From positions 1-64,000 of the forward strand of contig JAKLFE010000022.1 of assembly GCA_022711355.1 (NCBI GenBank): a stretch of DNA of 64,000 nucleotides, read 5' to 3'. This stretch comes from Spirochaetota bacterium. GTDB lineage: Bacteria; Spirochaetota; Spirochaetia; Treponematales; Rectinemataceae. Below, piece after piece: positions 43,012-51,528 of this stretch (its first letter is position 1; each line of letters starts with the position of its first letter). The notes under the pieces are model-generated. The model did no database searches and was not told the DNA's origin. It was given only the letters and a program-made list of their open reading frames with translations. The translations under genes were made by a program, and so were the position numbers.

Positions 43012-44256
43012 CTAGAAGAGCCTTTGAGCCGCCGCGTCGATCGCCTTGAGCGCCTGCTCGGGGGCGTAGCTCCGGTCGATCACCGCTCGCTGGATCTCGT
43101 CCATGATGATCTTGTCGAGCTGGGGGTAGTTGGGATGCGCCGGCCGCTTCTTCGCGGCCTCGTAGAGCTGGTCGATGGCGGTCTTGAACTGCGGGTTCCC
43201 CTTGAAGAAGGCCTGCATCTCGGGCCCCGCCACCGCGGATTTCCTGCTCGTCATGTAGCCGCTCTTCTGGCTGAAGCGGATGACCTGGGGCACGTCGGTC
43301 AGGTACTTCACGAAGCGCCAGGAGGCCTCGATCTCCTGCGCCGGCTTGTTCGCGATGACGGCGACGTTCGCGCCTCCGGTCGGGGTGCCGTACTGCTTGG
43401 CCCTGGGGAGGTACCCGGTCCCGACATCGAACTTGCCTTTCGCGCTGCTCAGGATCCCGTAGAGGTAGCCGGTGCTGGTCATGATCATGGAGGTCTTGCC
43501 GTTCAGGAAGTCCTGCATGGCGACGTCCCAGGCGTTGTACTCCTTCCCGGGGGGCATCTTCATGATGCCCTCGTCGATCATCTCTCGCCAGAACACGATC
43601 GGCTTGGTCCCGATGTCGTTGTTGAAGCCGATGTGCTTGCCGTCGGGCGCGAGCACCTCGCCGCCGTTCTGGAACACCATGCCGAGGTAGAACCATATGT
43701 CGATCGGGCAGGAGAAGCCGAAGCGCTCGCCCTTCCTCGTGAGCTTCCGCGCGTAGGAGCGGAGCTCCTCCCAGGTCTTGGGGCCGTTCTCGTCGAGTCC
43801 CGCCTCCCGGAGGTGGTCCTTGTTGAAGTAGAACAGGGGCGTGCTGCGATTGAAGGGCAGGGAGACGGTCTTCCCCTCGTAGAACGACCAGTCGAGGAGG
43901 CCGGGGATGAAGTCGTTCACGTCCACCTTGTCACGCTTCATGAACGGCCCGAGGTCGGCGAGGACCCCGGCGCTCGCGAACATGGCGTTGTGCATGTCCA
44001 CGACCATGGAGACGTTGGGCGTCGTATTGGAGGCGACCGCGGCCTGGATCTTGGCCGAGGTGTCGTAGTAGTTGCCCTGGTACGTCGCGGTCACGACGAC
44101 GTCCTTGTTGGCCTCGTTGAAGTCCTTGACCATGCTCTGGATGAGATCGCCGTTGGCTCCTCCCATGGAGTACCAGAAGTCGATCTTCACGGGCGCGGCC
44201 GCGGCGAAGGTTCCCGCCGCCAGCAACGCCAGCAATGCCACCTGCCACCTCTTCAT
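43012..44256 (-). CDS. UgpB-like extracellular solute-binding protein
   Basis: The 414-residue protein has a signal peptide (WQVALLALLAAGTFAAA). The mature part begins VKIDFWYSMGGANGDLIQSM and has VVTATYQGNYYDTSAKIQAA, which resembles the FWHAM...YQGxY start of UgpB, the glycerol-3-phosphate/glycerophosphodiester binder. There is no lipobox, so it may be free in the periplasm. An AAGGAGG lies ahead of the ATG. It is the last gene of the regulator-permease-permease-binding protein operon; no ATPase gene is nearby. Confidence 0.88.
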   Translation of the reverse strand: MKRWQVALLALLAAGTFAAAAPVKIDFWYSMGGANGDLIQSMVKDFNEANKDVVVTATYQGNYYDTSAKIQAAVASNTTPNVSMVVDMHNAMFASAGVLADLGPFMKRDKVDVNDFIPGLLDWSFYEGKTVSLPFNRSTPLFYFNKDHLREAGLDENGPKTWEELRSYARKLTRKGERFGFSCPIDIWFYLGMVFQNGGEVLAPDGKHIGFNNDIGTKPIVFWREMIDEGIMKMPPGKEYNAWDVAMQDFLNGKTSMIMTSTGYLYGILSSAKGKFDVGTGYLPRAKQYGTPTGGANVAVIANKPAQEIEASWRFVKYLTDVPQVIRFSQKSGYMTSRKSAVAGPEMQAFFKGNPQFKTAIDQLYEAAKKRPAHPNYPQLDKIIMDEIQRAVIDRSYAPEQALKAIDAAAQRLF

Positions 44257-44331
44257 GAACTACCTCCTTGGTTGTCGAGCCGTCGGCGGCCCGTCACCTT
44301 GTTGCCTGAGCGATCCGGCGCGGCGACGCCG

Positions 44332-45162
44332 TCACTTGATGCCGGAATGGACGAGCGCCTCCTTGATCTGGCGATGCGCCACGAAGAAGGTCGCTATGAT
44401 GGGCAGGATCAGGAGCATGTTAGCGGCCATGAGCACGTTCCACTCCGTCGTCCCGTCGGTGACCCTGAGGGCGGCGACGCCGAGGGGCAGGGTCCGGACC
44501 TTGACGGTATTGGTCATGACCAGGGGCCAGAAGTAGTCGTTCCAATGCGTGATGAAACTGATGAGCGCGATCGAGGCGAGGGCGGACTTGGCCATCGGAA
44601 TCATGATGTACATCATGCTCTGCCGGTGGCTCACGCCGTCCAGGTAGCCTGCCTCGATAATCTCCGCCGGTATTCCCATGAAGTATTGCCGCAGGAGGAA
44701 TATGCCGAAGGAGCTCGCTGCGAAGGGCAGGACGAGGGACGCGTACGAGTTGAGCAGGCGCAGCCTCCCGAACAAGAGGTAGATCGGCACGAAGGTGAGC
44801 TGCTGCGGCAGCATGAAGCCGAAGAGCACGAGCGTGAACAGGAGGCCCTTGCCCTTGAAGCGGTACATCGCGAAGGCGTAGGCGGCCGGCACGATCACGA
44901 GGAACTGGGACGCGAGGACGAGGGCGTTGACCACGAGGCTGTTGAAGAGATAGCGCGCGAAGGGCATCCTGGAAAGGGCGGCCAGGTAGTTGCCGAGCAT
45001 GGCCTTGGCCGGGAGGATCCTGGGAGGGAATACGAGGGTCTCCTCGTAGGTCTTGAGCGAGTTCGACAGTATCCAAAAAAAGGGGAAGATGAAGATCGCT
45101 ATCACGGCGACGAGGGAAACGGCCTTGGCGGCGCGTACGGCGAGCGAGAGCAAGCGCTTCAT
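44332..45162 (-). CDS. UgpE/MalG-like ABC permease
   Basis: The 276-residue protein has six transmembrane helices, with the MalG-type EAA loop EIIEAGYLDGVSHRQSMMYI followed by MIPMAKSAL. FPFFWILSNSLKTYEE near the start and FITHWNDYFWPLVM later are typical of UgpE-like subunits. It works with the adjacent UgpA-like permease and an ATPase that must be encoded elsewhere. It starts 13 bp after the upstream permease. Confidence 0.93.
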   Translation of the reverse strand: MKRLLSLAVRAAKAVSLVAVIAIFIFPFFWILSNSLKTYEETLVFPPRILPAKAMLGNYLAALSRMPFARYLFNSLVVNALVLASQFLVIVPAAYAFAMYRFKGKGLLFTLVLFGFMLPQQLTFVPIYLLFGRLRLLNSYASLVLPFAASSFGIFLLRQYFMGIPAEIIEAGYLDGVSHRQSMMYIMIPMAKSALASIALISFITHWNDYFWPLVMTNTVKVRTLPLGVAALRVTDGTTEWNVLMAANMLLILPIIATFFVAHRQIKEALVHSGIK

Positions 45163-45175
45163 TCCTGCGTGCCTT

Positions 45176-46093
45176 TCACTGGTAGTGGACTTTCTTGCCG
45201 AGCATGTTGAAGTAGACGGCGACGAGAGCGCTGATCAGGGCGAAGAGCACCACTCCGCCGGCGGAGGCGTAGCCGATCCGGAAGAACTTGAAGGCGTACT
45301 CGTAGATGAAGTAGACGAACACGCTCGAGGAATTGATTGGGCCGCCCTGGGTCATGATGTTGATGGGATCGAAGGTCCTGAGCGCCTCGGTCGTCGACAC
45401 CACGAGGAGGAAGAGCAGGCTGGGCGACACGAGGGGGAGGGTTATCCGAAAGAAGACGGCGGGTCCCTTGGCACCGTCGATCTTGGCGGCCTCGTAGACC
45501 TCGCGCGGGATGTTTTTGAGCGCCGCTACGAGGAGGAGCATGTAGTAGCCCACGTACTTCCAGATGGAGACCAGCGCCATCGAGGGGATCACCGTCTTCG
45601 TGTCGGAAAGCCAGGGGCAGGGAGGTATGCCGAGCTTCCCGAGCAGCGAGTTGAGGAGTCCCGCCTGGGGATCCATGAGCCAGAGCCATACCAGCGAGAC
45701 CGTCACGAAGGAGACGATGTACGGCATGAAGATGGCCGATTGGGCGAAGTCGCGGCCCTTGCCCGGTTTGCTGAGCCAGACGGCCAGGAGGAGGGCGAGG
45801 CTGAGCGAGCCGACCACGAAGAGGGCGGAATAGAGGAGGGAATTGCGGATGACCGCCAGGAATTCGGCCGAGCCGAGGAGCTCGGCGTAGTTGGAGAGCC
45901 CGACGGCCTTCGGGCGCGGGTTCAGCATCGACTTGTCGGTGAAGCTGATCCTGACGAGGTAGCACAGCGGGTAGACGACGAAGAGGGCCAAGCCCGCGAC
46001 GGCCGGCAGCAGCATCGCGTACGGGGCCAGGGCGCCGCGCCGAACGCCGCCGGAGCCGCTCCCCGGGCGGCGCGCCCCCGCGGCGTCACGCAT
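45176..46093 (-). CDS. UgpA/MalF-like ABC permease
   Basis: The 305-residue protein begins with about 22 Arg/Gly-rich cytoplasmic residues, then six transmembrane helices. The EAA loop is EVYEAAKIDGAKGPAVFFRI followed by TLPLVSP. YPLCYLVRISFTDKSMLNPR at the first helix end is typical of the UgpA/sugar class. Its ATG overlaps the regulator gene by 8 bp, so regulator and transporter share a transcript. Confidence 0.93.
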   Translation of the reverse strand: MRDAAGARRPGSGSGGVRRGALAPYAMLLPAVAGLALFVVYPLCYLVRISFTDKSMLNPRPKAVGLSNYAELLGSAEFLAVIRNSLLYSALFVVGSLSLALLLAVWLSKPGKGRDFAQSAIFMPYIVSFVTVSLVWLWLMDPQAGLLNSLLGKLGIPPCPWLSDTKTVIPSMALVSIWKYVGYYMLLLVAALKNIPREVYEAAKIDGAKGPAVFFRITLPLVSPSLLFLLVVSTTEALRTFDPINIMTQGGPINSSSVFVYFIYEYAFKFFRIGYASAGGVVLFALISALVAVYFNMLGKKVHYQ

Positions 46094-47054
46094 GGGCGCC
46101 GCCCAGCTTCGCGTCGAGGGCGAGGATCTCCTTCGCCGAGTACTCGTCCGCGATGATCACGTTGGCGTAGCGCCCGTTCAGCACGCCGTAAGCGCCGCGC
46201 ACGCTGTTCGACTCGGCCGTCACCAGGATCGAGTATTCCTTCGTCCTGAGCTGGTCCAGGGGGATGCCGATGGTCCGCGCGTCGAACTCGTTGGACACGA
46301 TCTTCCCGTCGATATCGATGAGGCGCCCGCAGGCGTCGCCGACGACTCCCCGCTCCCTGAGCGCGGAGACCTCGGCCTTGCTGAAATACCCCGCGCGCAC
46401 GAGCGAGGAGTTGAGGCCGAACTCCCCGACGGCGAAGAGCACGATGTTGGCCTTGAGGCCGAGCTTGAGCACCTCTTGGACCTTGCTGTCCTTGACTATG
46501 GCGTCCTTGATCTCGACGCTGTCGACGATGAGTGGCAGGGGGAGGAAATGGGTCTCCGCGTCGAAAGCCTCGGCGAACTGCCTCACGATGTCGTTGGTCC
46601 GGCCCACCTCGTCGATGTGCGGCAGTCCGCCCTTGAGCTGGGTCACGACGACGCCCTTCAAGTCCTTTTTGATGAGCCTGTCCGCGCAGGCGGCCAGGGT
46701 CATGCCCCAGGAGACCCCGATGATGTCGTCGTCGCTCAGGATGCTGTTCAGATAGCGGCCGACCATCGAGCCAATCACCTCGAGCTTCTTCTCGAAGAGC
46801 GGCGTGGCCACGGGAACCACGATCACCTTCTTGAGGCCGAAGCGCTCCCTGATCCGGCGCTCGATATCCGATTCCGAATGCAGGGAATCCTTGATGCGGA
46901 TCTCGACGAGGCCGATCTGCATCGCCTCCTTCAGGAGCTTGGAGATATAGGAGCGCGAAAGGTGGAACTTGTGGGCGATGACGTCCTGGCTCACGTTCTG
47001 CTCGTAATACATCCGACAAATACGCAGGAGCATCTCTTCCTTGTCGGTATCCAT
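46086..47054 (-). CDS. SorC/DeoR-family sugar-binding transcriptional regulator
   Basis: The 322-residue protein has an N-terminal HTH, YYEQNVSQDVIAHKFHLSRS then YISKLLKEA, and a C-terminal SorC-type effector domain (VSWGMTLAACADRLI, DACGRLIDIDGKIVSNEFDA). SorC regulators bind phosphorylated sugars or polyols. A TCACATTTGTGA palindrome lies 20 bases upstream, next to its -10 (autoregulation), and the same site controls the convergent isomerase/GDPD genes. It heads the transporter operon and probably represses both arms until the substrate appears. Confidence 0.9.
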   Translation of the reverse strand: MDTDKEEMLLRICRMYYEQNVSQDVIAHKFHLSRSYISKLLKEAMQIGLVEIRIKDSLHSESDIERRIRERFGLKKVIVVPVATPLFEKKLEVIGSMVGRYLNSILSDDDIIGVSWGMTLAACADRLIKKDLKGVVVTQLKGGLPHIDEVGRTNDIVRQFAEAFDAETHFLPLPLIVDSVEIKDAIVKDSKVQEVLKLGLKANIVLFAVGEFGLNSSLVRAGYFSKAEVSALRERGVVGDACGRLIDIDGKIVSNEFDARTIGIPLDQLRTKEYSILVTAESNSVRGAYGVLNGRYANVIIADEYSAKEILALDAKLGGAHA

Positions 47055-47073
47055 CTCCGCACTCCCTCGTAAG

Positions 47074-47085
47074 TCACATTTGTGA
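47074..47085. promoter_or_regulatory. Operator palindrome TCACATTTGTGA upstream of the SorC gene
   Basis: This is identical to the core of the palindrome at 40457-40470. On the minus strand it follows a TGGCAG/TAGAAT promoter (16-bp spacing) almost immediately, overlapping the predicted transcription start. The remainder of 47055-47261 contains a possible -10 (TACAAT, 47223-47228) for the aminopeptidase gene and nothing else I can name. Confidence 0.7.
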
Positions 47086-47261
47086 TTCTAAGAATGCCAT
47101 TTGACACTGCCAGTCTAGATCGATCCCCCGGCCTTGTCAAGCTTGAAGACGACGCGGACCGGCCTCGAGGCGATGCCCCCACCGACCGGCCGAGGAGCTG
47201 GCCCAGTGCGCTCAGGCCGTAGTACAATCCGGTATCGTTCAACTTGAAAGGAAGGCTCGCC

Positions 47262-48653
47262 GTGTTCGACGCCTCGACCTACTCCGGGAGGAGGGATCGC
47301 CTCATCTCCCTCCTCGCCGCCTCCGGCGCCGCCGAGGGCCTCGCCCTCTTCCTGGGCGCCGAGCCCAGCCCCATGAACTACGCCGACAACTGCCACCGCT
47401 TCCGGCAGGACTCGAGCTTCCTCTACTTCTTCGGCCTCCAGCTGCCGGGCCTGGCCGCCTCGATCGACCTCGCCACGGGCAAGGCGACCCTCTACGCCGA
47501 CGCCCCCGGGCCCGACGAGGTCGTGTGGACCGGCCCCCGGCCCGGCCCCGCCGAGCTTGCCGCCCAGGCGGGCATCGAGTCGGTCAGGCCCCGGCCCACC
47601 CTCGCCGCGGACGCCCGGGCCGCGAAGGCCCTGCTCTGGCTCCCCCCCTACCGCGCCGAGGGCCGCGACGAGCTCGCCGCCCTCGCGGGCATCGGCGCAG
47701 CCGAGGTCGCCGGCCGCTCCTCGCTTCCCCTCGTCCGCGCGGCCCTGGCCCTGCGCGAGATCAAGTCGCCCGCCGAGATCCGCCAGATGGAAGAGGCGGC
47801 CGCCGCCTCGGTCGCCATGCACCGGGCCGCCATCTCCGGCGCTCAGGCCGGCATGCGGGAGTACGAGGTGACCTCGCTGATCGCCGGGGCCGCCTACTCC
47901 GCCGGCTGCCAGCTCGCCTTCCCGATCATCGCGACGACCCGCGGCGAGACCCTGCACAACCTCGAGGACCGCAACGAGCTCAAGGCCGGCGGGCTCTTCC
48001 TCGTCGACGCCGGAGCCGAGACGGCCGAGGGCTACGCGGGGGACCTCTCCTCGACCTTCCCGATCGGCCGCCGCTTCGAGGGCCGCCAGCGCGATATCTA
48101 CGAGCTCAGCCTTGCGGCCCAACGCGCCGCCGCCGCCTGCGTGCGGCCGGGCGTACCCTTCCGCGACGCCCATCTCGCCGCCTGCCGGACCATCTTCGAT
48201 GGCCTCAAAGCCCTGGGGGTCGCGCGCGGCGACACCGAGGAGGCCATCGCCGCCGGGGCCCACGCCCTCTTCTTCCCCTGCGGCACGGGCCACCAGATCG
48301 GGCTCGACGTGCACGACATGGAGAGCTACGGCGAGGTCTGGGTGGGCTACGAGGGGCAGCCGAAGAGCTCCCAGTTCGGCCTGAAGTCCCTGCGCATGGC
48401 CAAGCCACTCAAGAGCGGCATGGTCGTCACCGTGGAGCCCGGGATCTACTTCATCCCCGCCCTGGTCGAGCGCTGGAAGGCCGATCCCCGGCTCGCCTCC
48501 TTCGTGGACTTCGCCGCCCTCGAGCCCTTCATGGCCGTGCGCGGGATCCGCAACGAGGAGGACTGGCTCGTGACCGAGACGGGAGGCCGCGCCCTCGGAC
48601 CTGCCTTCGACAAGTCCCTGGCCGCGATCGAGAAGCTCCGCGCCGATGCGTAG
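47262..48653 (+). CDS. Aminopeptidase P family metallopeptidase
   Basis: The 463-residue M24 peptidase has an N-terminal aminopeptidase P domain (NYADNCHRFRQDSSFLYFFG) and a C-terminal pita-bread domain. Metal ligands appear in FLVDAGAETAEGYAGDLSS, GTGHQIGLDVHD, VTVEPGIYF and GIRNEEDWLVTE. It removes N-terminal residues ahead of proline. The GTG at 47262 was chosen because AAAGGAAGG is correctly spaced; a TTG six codons earlier is inside that site. A strong terminator follows. Confidence 0.92.
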   Translation: MFDASTYSGRRDRLISLLAASGAAEGLALFLGAEPSPMNYADNCHRFRQDSSFLYFFGLQLPGLAASIDLATGKATLYADAPGPDEVVWTGPRPGPAELAAQAGIESVRPRPTLAADARAAKALLWLPPYRAEGRDELAALAGIGAAEVAGRSSLPLVRAALALREIKSPAEIRQMEEAAAASVAMHRAAISGAQAGMREYEVTSLIAGAAYSAGCQLAFPIIATTRGETLHNLEDRNELKAGGLFLVDAGAETAEGYAGDLSSTFPIGRRFEGRQRDIYELSLAAQRAAAACVRPGVPFRDAHLAACRTIFDGLKALGVARGDTEEAIAAGAHALFFPCGTGHQIGLDVHDMESYGEVWVGYEGQPKSSQFGLKSLRMAKPLKSGMVVTVEPGIYFIPALVERWKADPRLASFVDFAALEPFMAVRGIRNEEDWLVTETGGRALGPAFDKSLAAIEKLRADA

Positions 48654-48710
48654 AAGAACGATGAAGAGGATCTAGCCGAGAGGCACAGAGACACAGAGTA
48701 AAGGCGAAAA

Positions 48711-48747
48711 AAAGAGAATGGGAGGGACATCCCTACCCATTCTCTTT
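48711..48747. terminator. Strong bidirectional terminator
   Basis: AAAGAGAATGGG (48711-48722) pairs perfectly with CCCATTCTCTTT (48736-48747), with AGGGA/TCCCT extending the stem inside. A seven-A run precedes and T-rich DNA follows. It separates the aminopeptidase gene from the convergent ABC operon. Confidence 0.9.
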
Positions 48748-48749
48748 CT

Positions 48750-48777
48750 TATCTTTTATCTTTTATCTTTTATCTCT
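48750..48777. repeat. Short tandem repeat (TATCTTT)
   Basis: Four consecutive near-identical TATCTTT units in a pyrimidine-rich tract downstream of the terminator. They are intergenic, and no gene frame crosses them. Confidence 0.7.
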
Positions 48778-48857
48778 TCTTTGCTTCCTTTTTCTCTCTC
48801 ACATTCCCTCTGTGCCTCTGTGGCCACATTCTATCTCTCTTCACTCAAAGGACAGCG

Positions 48858-49370
48858 TCATTGCGCCGGTGGCGCCTCGGACGGGGCCGCGCCCGGCGCG
48901 GGCTCGGCGGGCATCTCCGTCGCGCCGAGCTCCTCCGGGAGGGCCTCGTCCTCCGCGGGCGGAGCCGCGTCCAGGGGCACGAAGACCTCGATCGCCCCCT
49001 CCTCGCCCGCGGCCAGCTTGGGCAGGGAGAGGAGGAGCATGTCCTCGCCGATCGGGAGCGTTATGCGCTTCTCGATCTTCCTCCCGTCGGCCGCGGACTC
49101 GAGGACGATCCGGTGGGATTGCCCCTTGAGCGTGACCAGGTCGCGGTCCTCCGCGTAGAGCTCGATCGGCTCGGCCCCGTTCACCGAGACCAGGACGTCC
49201 TCGAAGGCCGGGAGCCTGCCCCCGTCCAGCTCCTTGTTGTCCAGGAGGAGGGTGTGGGTCCTGCCCCTCGTATAGACGAGGGCCAGGAGGAGGAAGTAGA
49301 GGACGACGAGGCCGATCCTGATCGCCAGGTCGGCCGGCTTGAGCTTGCGCTTGGCGGTCGTCGCGTTCAT
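48858..49370 (-). CDS. Single-pass membrane protein at the end of the ABC operon
   Basis: The 170-residue protein has one transmembrane helix (about 16-35, IRIGLVVLYFLLLALVYT) and an extracytoplasmic beta-rich region (GAEPIELYAEDRDLVTLKGQ), ending in a Pro/Ala/Glu tail. I do not recognise a characterised family; small proteins like this accompany such transporters in spirochaetes as far as I recall. The ATG overlaps the permease stop by 4 bp (49367-49370), so it is coupled to the transporter and may be an accessory subunit. Confidence 0.75.
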   Translation of the reverse strand: MNATTAKRKLKPADLAIRIGLVVLYFLLLALVYTRGRTHTLLLDNKELDGGRLPAFEDVLVSVNGAEPIELYAEDRDLVTLKGQSHRIVLESAADGRKIEKRITLPIGEDMLLLSLPKLAAGEEGAIEVFVPLDAAPPAEDEALPEELGATEMPAEPAPGAAPSEAPPAQ

Positions 49371-50488
49371 ACGGAGCCTCCCGCCGCGGCGGCCTTGCGG
49401 CCCGCGCCGTAGGTGCTGGCGCGGAGGGCCGCGGCCTCCCTGCGCTCCCTGGTGGCGTAGAGCACGAGGGAGAGCGCGATGACGCCGTAGCCTATGAACT
49501 GGCGGAAGTACTCGCCGATCTGGGCCGAGCCGAAGAGGTTCTGGCCGGCCCGCGGCGAGACCACGAAGAGGACGTGGAGGAGGACCACGCCGATGAATAC
49601 GTTGGGTATCGTGGCCTTCTTCACCGAGGCGCCGCCCACGAGGAGGGCCGCGACGGCGAAGAAGCTCGTCTGGTCGTGCGCGTTGTAGGTGGCCATGTTG
49701 CCCATGTTCTGGAGGAAGATGATCTGCCCGAAGCAGGCGAGGACGGTGGAGATAACGATGGCGATGACGCGGGTCCGGTCCACGGGGATGCCCGCGGCCT
49801 CGGCGACGCCCATGTCGAAGCCGACCGCCCGCATGTCCTGGCCGAGCTTCGTGCGCCGGAACCAGACGATGAAGACGCAGAGGGCGGCGAGGACGAGGTA
49901 GGTCGACATGGGCAGGACGTAGGGCCCGGCCTTGAGCGACCACAGGAGGTCGAGGGACTGGCGCACGCTCTCGAGGTTCAAGGTGTTGCGGATGCCGAAG
50001 CCGCGCGACAGGAGGATGGAGGCGTTGCGGATCGGGATGACCATGCCCATGAAGTACAGGACGGTGAACTGGTAGACGCCGTTGATGAAGAAGCCGAGCA
50101 TGTAGCCCGTCACCATCTCGCGGCCCTTGGCCTTGTTGAGGATCGAGCCGCAGACGTAGCCCAGGGCGATCGAGATCGGCATGCCGATGAGAGCCGCGAA
50201 GGCCAGGCCCTCGACCCCCGTGATCCCCCAGTTGACCGCGCAGATGAGCCCCAGCTGCCCGGCCATGGCCCCGAGCGTCATGCCGAAGTTGAGGCCCATG
50301 CCCGCGTAGATGGGCAGGAGGAGGGCCAGGACGAGGAAGGAGTTGCGCCCGATCCGGGTGAGCATCTCCTGGACGATGTAGGTGCCCGAGAGCTTGGAGG
50401 CGGGGATGGCCGCTGCCGAGATGAGCACGAAGACCAAGATGACGGCGTTCCCCGAGAGGAAGCGCTTCAGGTCGAGCTTGCCGCTCAT
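49367..50488 (-). CDS. ABC permease, BPD_transp_2 type (second subunit)
   Basis: The 373-residue protein has 8-10 hydrophobic helices with GMGLNFGMTLGAMAGQLGLI, ALGYVCGSILNKAKGREMVT and MRAVGFDMGVAEAAGIPVDR, the RbsC/nucleoside-permease pattern. It pairs with the permease encoded just upstream; the two overlap by 4 bp. Substrate unknown, probably a sugar or nucleoside. Confidence 0.92.
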   Translation of the reverse strand: MSGKLDLKRFLSGNAVILVFVLISAAAIPASKLSGTYIVQEMLTRIGRNSFLVLALLLPIYAGMGLNFGMTLGAMAGQLGLICAVNWGITGVEGLAFAALIGMPISIALGYVCGSILNKAKGREMVTGYMLGFFINGVYQFTVLYFMGMVIPIRNASILLSRGFGIRNTLNLESVRQSLDLLWSLKAGPYVLPMSTYLVLAALCVFIVWFRRTKLGQDMRAVGFDMGVAEAAGIPVDRTRVIAIVISTVLACFGQIIFLQNMGNMATYNAHDQTSFFAVAALLVGGASVKKATIPNVFIGVVLLHVLFVVSPRAGQNLFGSAQIGEYFRQFIGYGVIALSLVLYATRERREAAALRASTYGAGRKAAAAGGSV

Positions 50489-51528
50489 TTAGCCACCCTC
50501 GTTTTCCGCGTGAGCGCGTAGACAATGATCCCGTTCGAGACGATGAGGCGAACGACCTCCGACATGTCCGTCTGCAGGGCGGCGTTGATGACCGAGGGCG
50601 TCATGGTGAGCAGGCCCTGGAAGAGGAAGGTGCCCAGGATGACGTTGAGCATGCTCGCCTTGTTGACCGAGGCCCCGCCTATGAGGATGGCCGCGACCGC
50701 GGCGAAGGGCATCTGGAGGGGCGCCCCGTAGAGCTGCATGAAGCCGTAGCTCTGCTGGTACACGAGGATGCCCACCGCGCCCAGGAAGGTGGAGATGACG
50801 ACCGAGACGGTCCGCATGCGGTCGACGGAGAGGCCCGAGGCTCGGGCGTAGTCGGGGTTGGAGCCGACGGCGGTCACCGCGGTGCCCGTCCGCGTCTTCA
50901 GGAAGCCCCACATGAGGTAGGCGCACAGGGCGTCGAAGAGGAGGGTGCCGGTCGGGATGCGCAGGTGCTCCCCCGCCTTGATCATGAGGAAATTGTTGAG
51001 CACGCCGCGATAGAACTTCTCGACACTGATCGTCGTGCGCAGGCCCTTGCCGCCGTAGCCCCAGATCATCGTGGGATTGGAGAAGGGCAGGACGAGCCAC
51101 ATGATGCACATGAACATGACGCTGGCGAAGCCCACGTACATGGCGATGGTCATCTCCTCGCCCTTGACCTTGTTCAGGAGCTTGCCGTAGCCCAGGCCGA
51201 GGAGAACCGCGAAGGGCGAGGCCAGGGCGATGGCCCCGAAGAAGCCCGCCGCCCCGGCGAGGCCGAGCTGGCCGGAGAGTATGCCGCCGAGGAGGCCCGC
51301 GATGATGCCCAGGGAGAGGCCGAAGTTGAGGCCGCAGCCCGACTGGATCATGGGGACCATGGCCAGGACGAAGACCGCGTTCTGGCCGAAGCGGTTCAGG
51401 ACGTTGGTGAGGGAGTCGTCGAGGCGCACGCCCACGAAGGGGGCCAGGACGAAGAGGGCCACGAGGAAGAGGAAAATGATGACGCGCGGCCAGCCGAATT
51501 CGGCGACCGTCTGCTTGAGATCAGGCAC
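50485..51528 (-). CDS. ABC permease, BPD_transp_2 type (first subunit)
   Basis: The 347-residue protein is homologous in layout to its neighbour: GCGLNFGLSLGIIAGLLGGI, GLGYGKLLNKVKGEEMTIAM and VTAVGSNPDYARASGLSVDR. The GTG at 51526-51528 was chosen because GGAGG lies seven nt upstream; a longer frame begins inside the ATPase gene. It overlaps the ATPase gene by 8 bp and the next permease by 4 bp. Confidence 0.92.
   Translation of the reverse strand: MPDLKQTVAEFGWPRVIIFLFLVALFVLAPFVGVRLDDSLTNVLNRFGQNAVFVLAMVPMIQSGCGLNFGLSLGIIAGLLGGILSGQLGLAGAAGFFGAIALASPFAVLLGLGYGKLLNKVKGEEMTIAMYVGFASVMFMCIMWLVLPFSNPTMIWGYGGKGLRTTISVEKFYRGVLNNFLMIKAGEHLRIPTGTLLFDALCAYLMWGFLKTRTGTAVTAVGSNPDYARASGLSVDRMRTVSVVISTFLGAVGILVYQQSYGFMQLYGAPLQMPFAAVAAILIGGASVNKASMLNVILGTFLFQGLLTMTPSVINAALQTDMSEVVRLIVSNGIIVYALTRKTRVAK

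Larger units (their letters stand above)
48680..48826. repeat. Inverted CACAGAGGCACAGAG repeat pair around a terminator
   Basis: GAGGCACAGAGACACAGAG (about 48680-48698) faces CCTCTGTGCCTCTGTGGCCA (48807-48826). The same repeat family occurs as an inverted pair at 53196-53340. Between the arms lie a terminator and a TTTTATC tandem repeat. The 140-bp unit looks like a small non-coding repetitive element. Confidence 0.55.
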
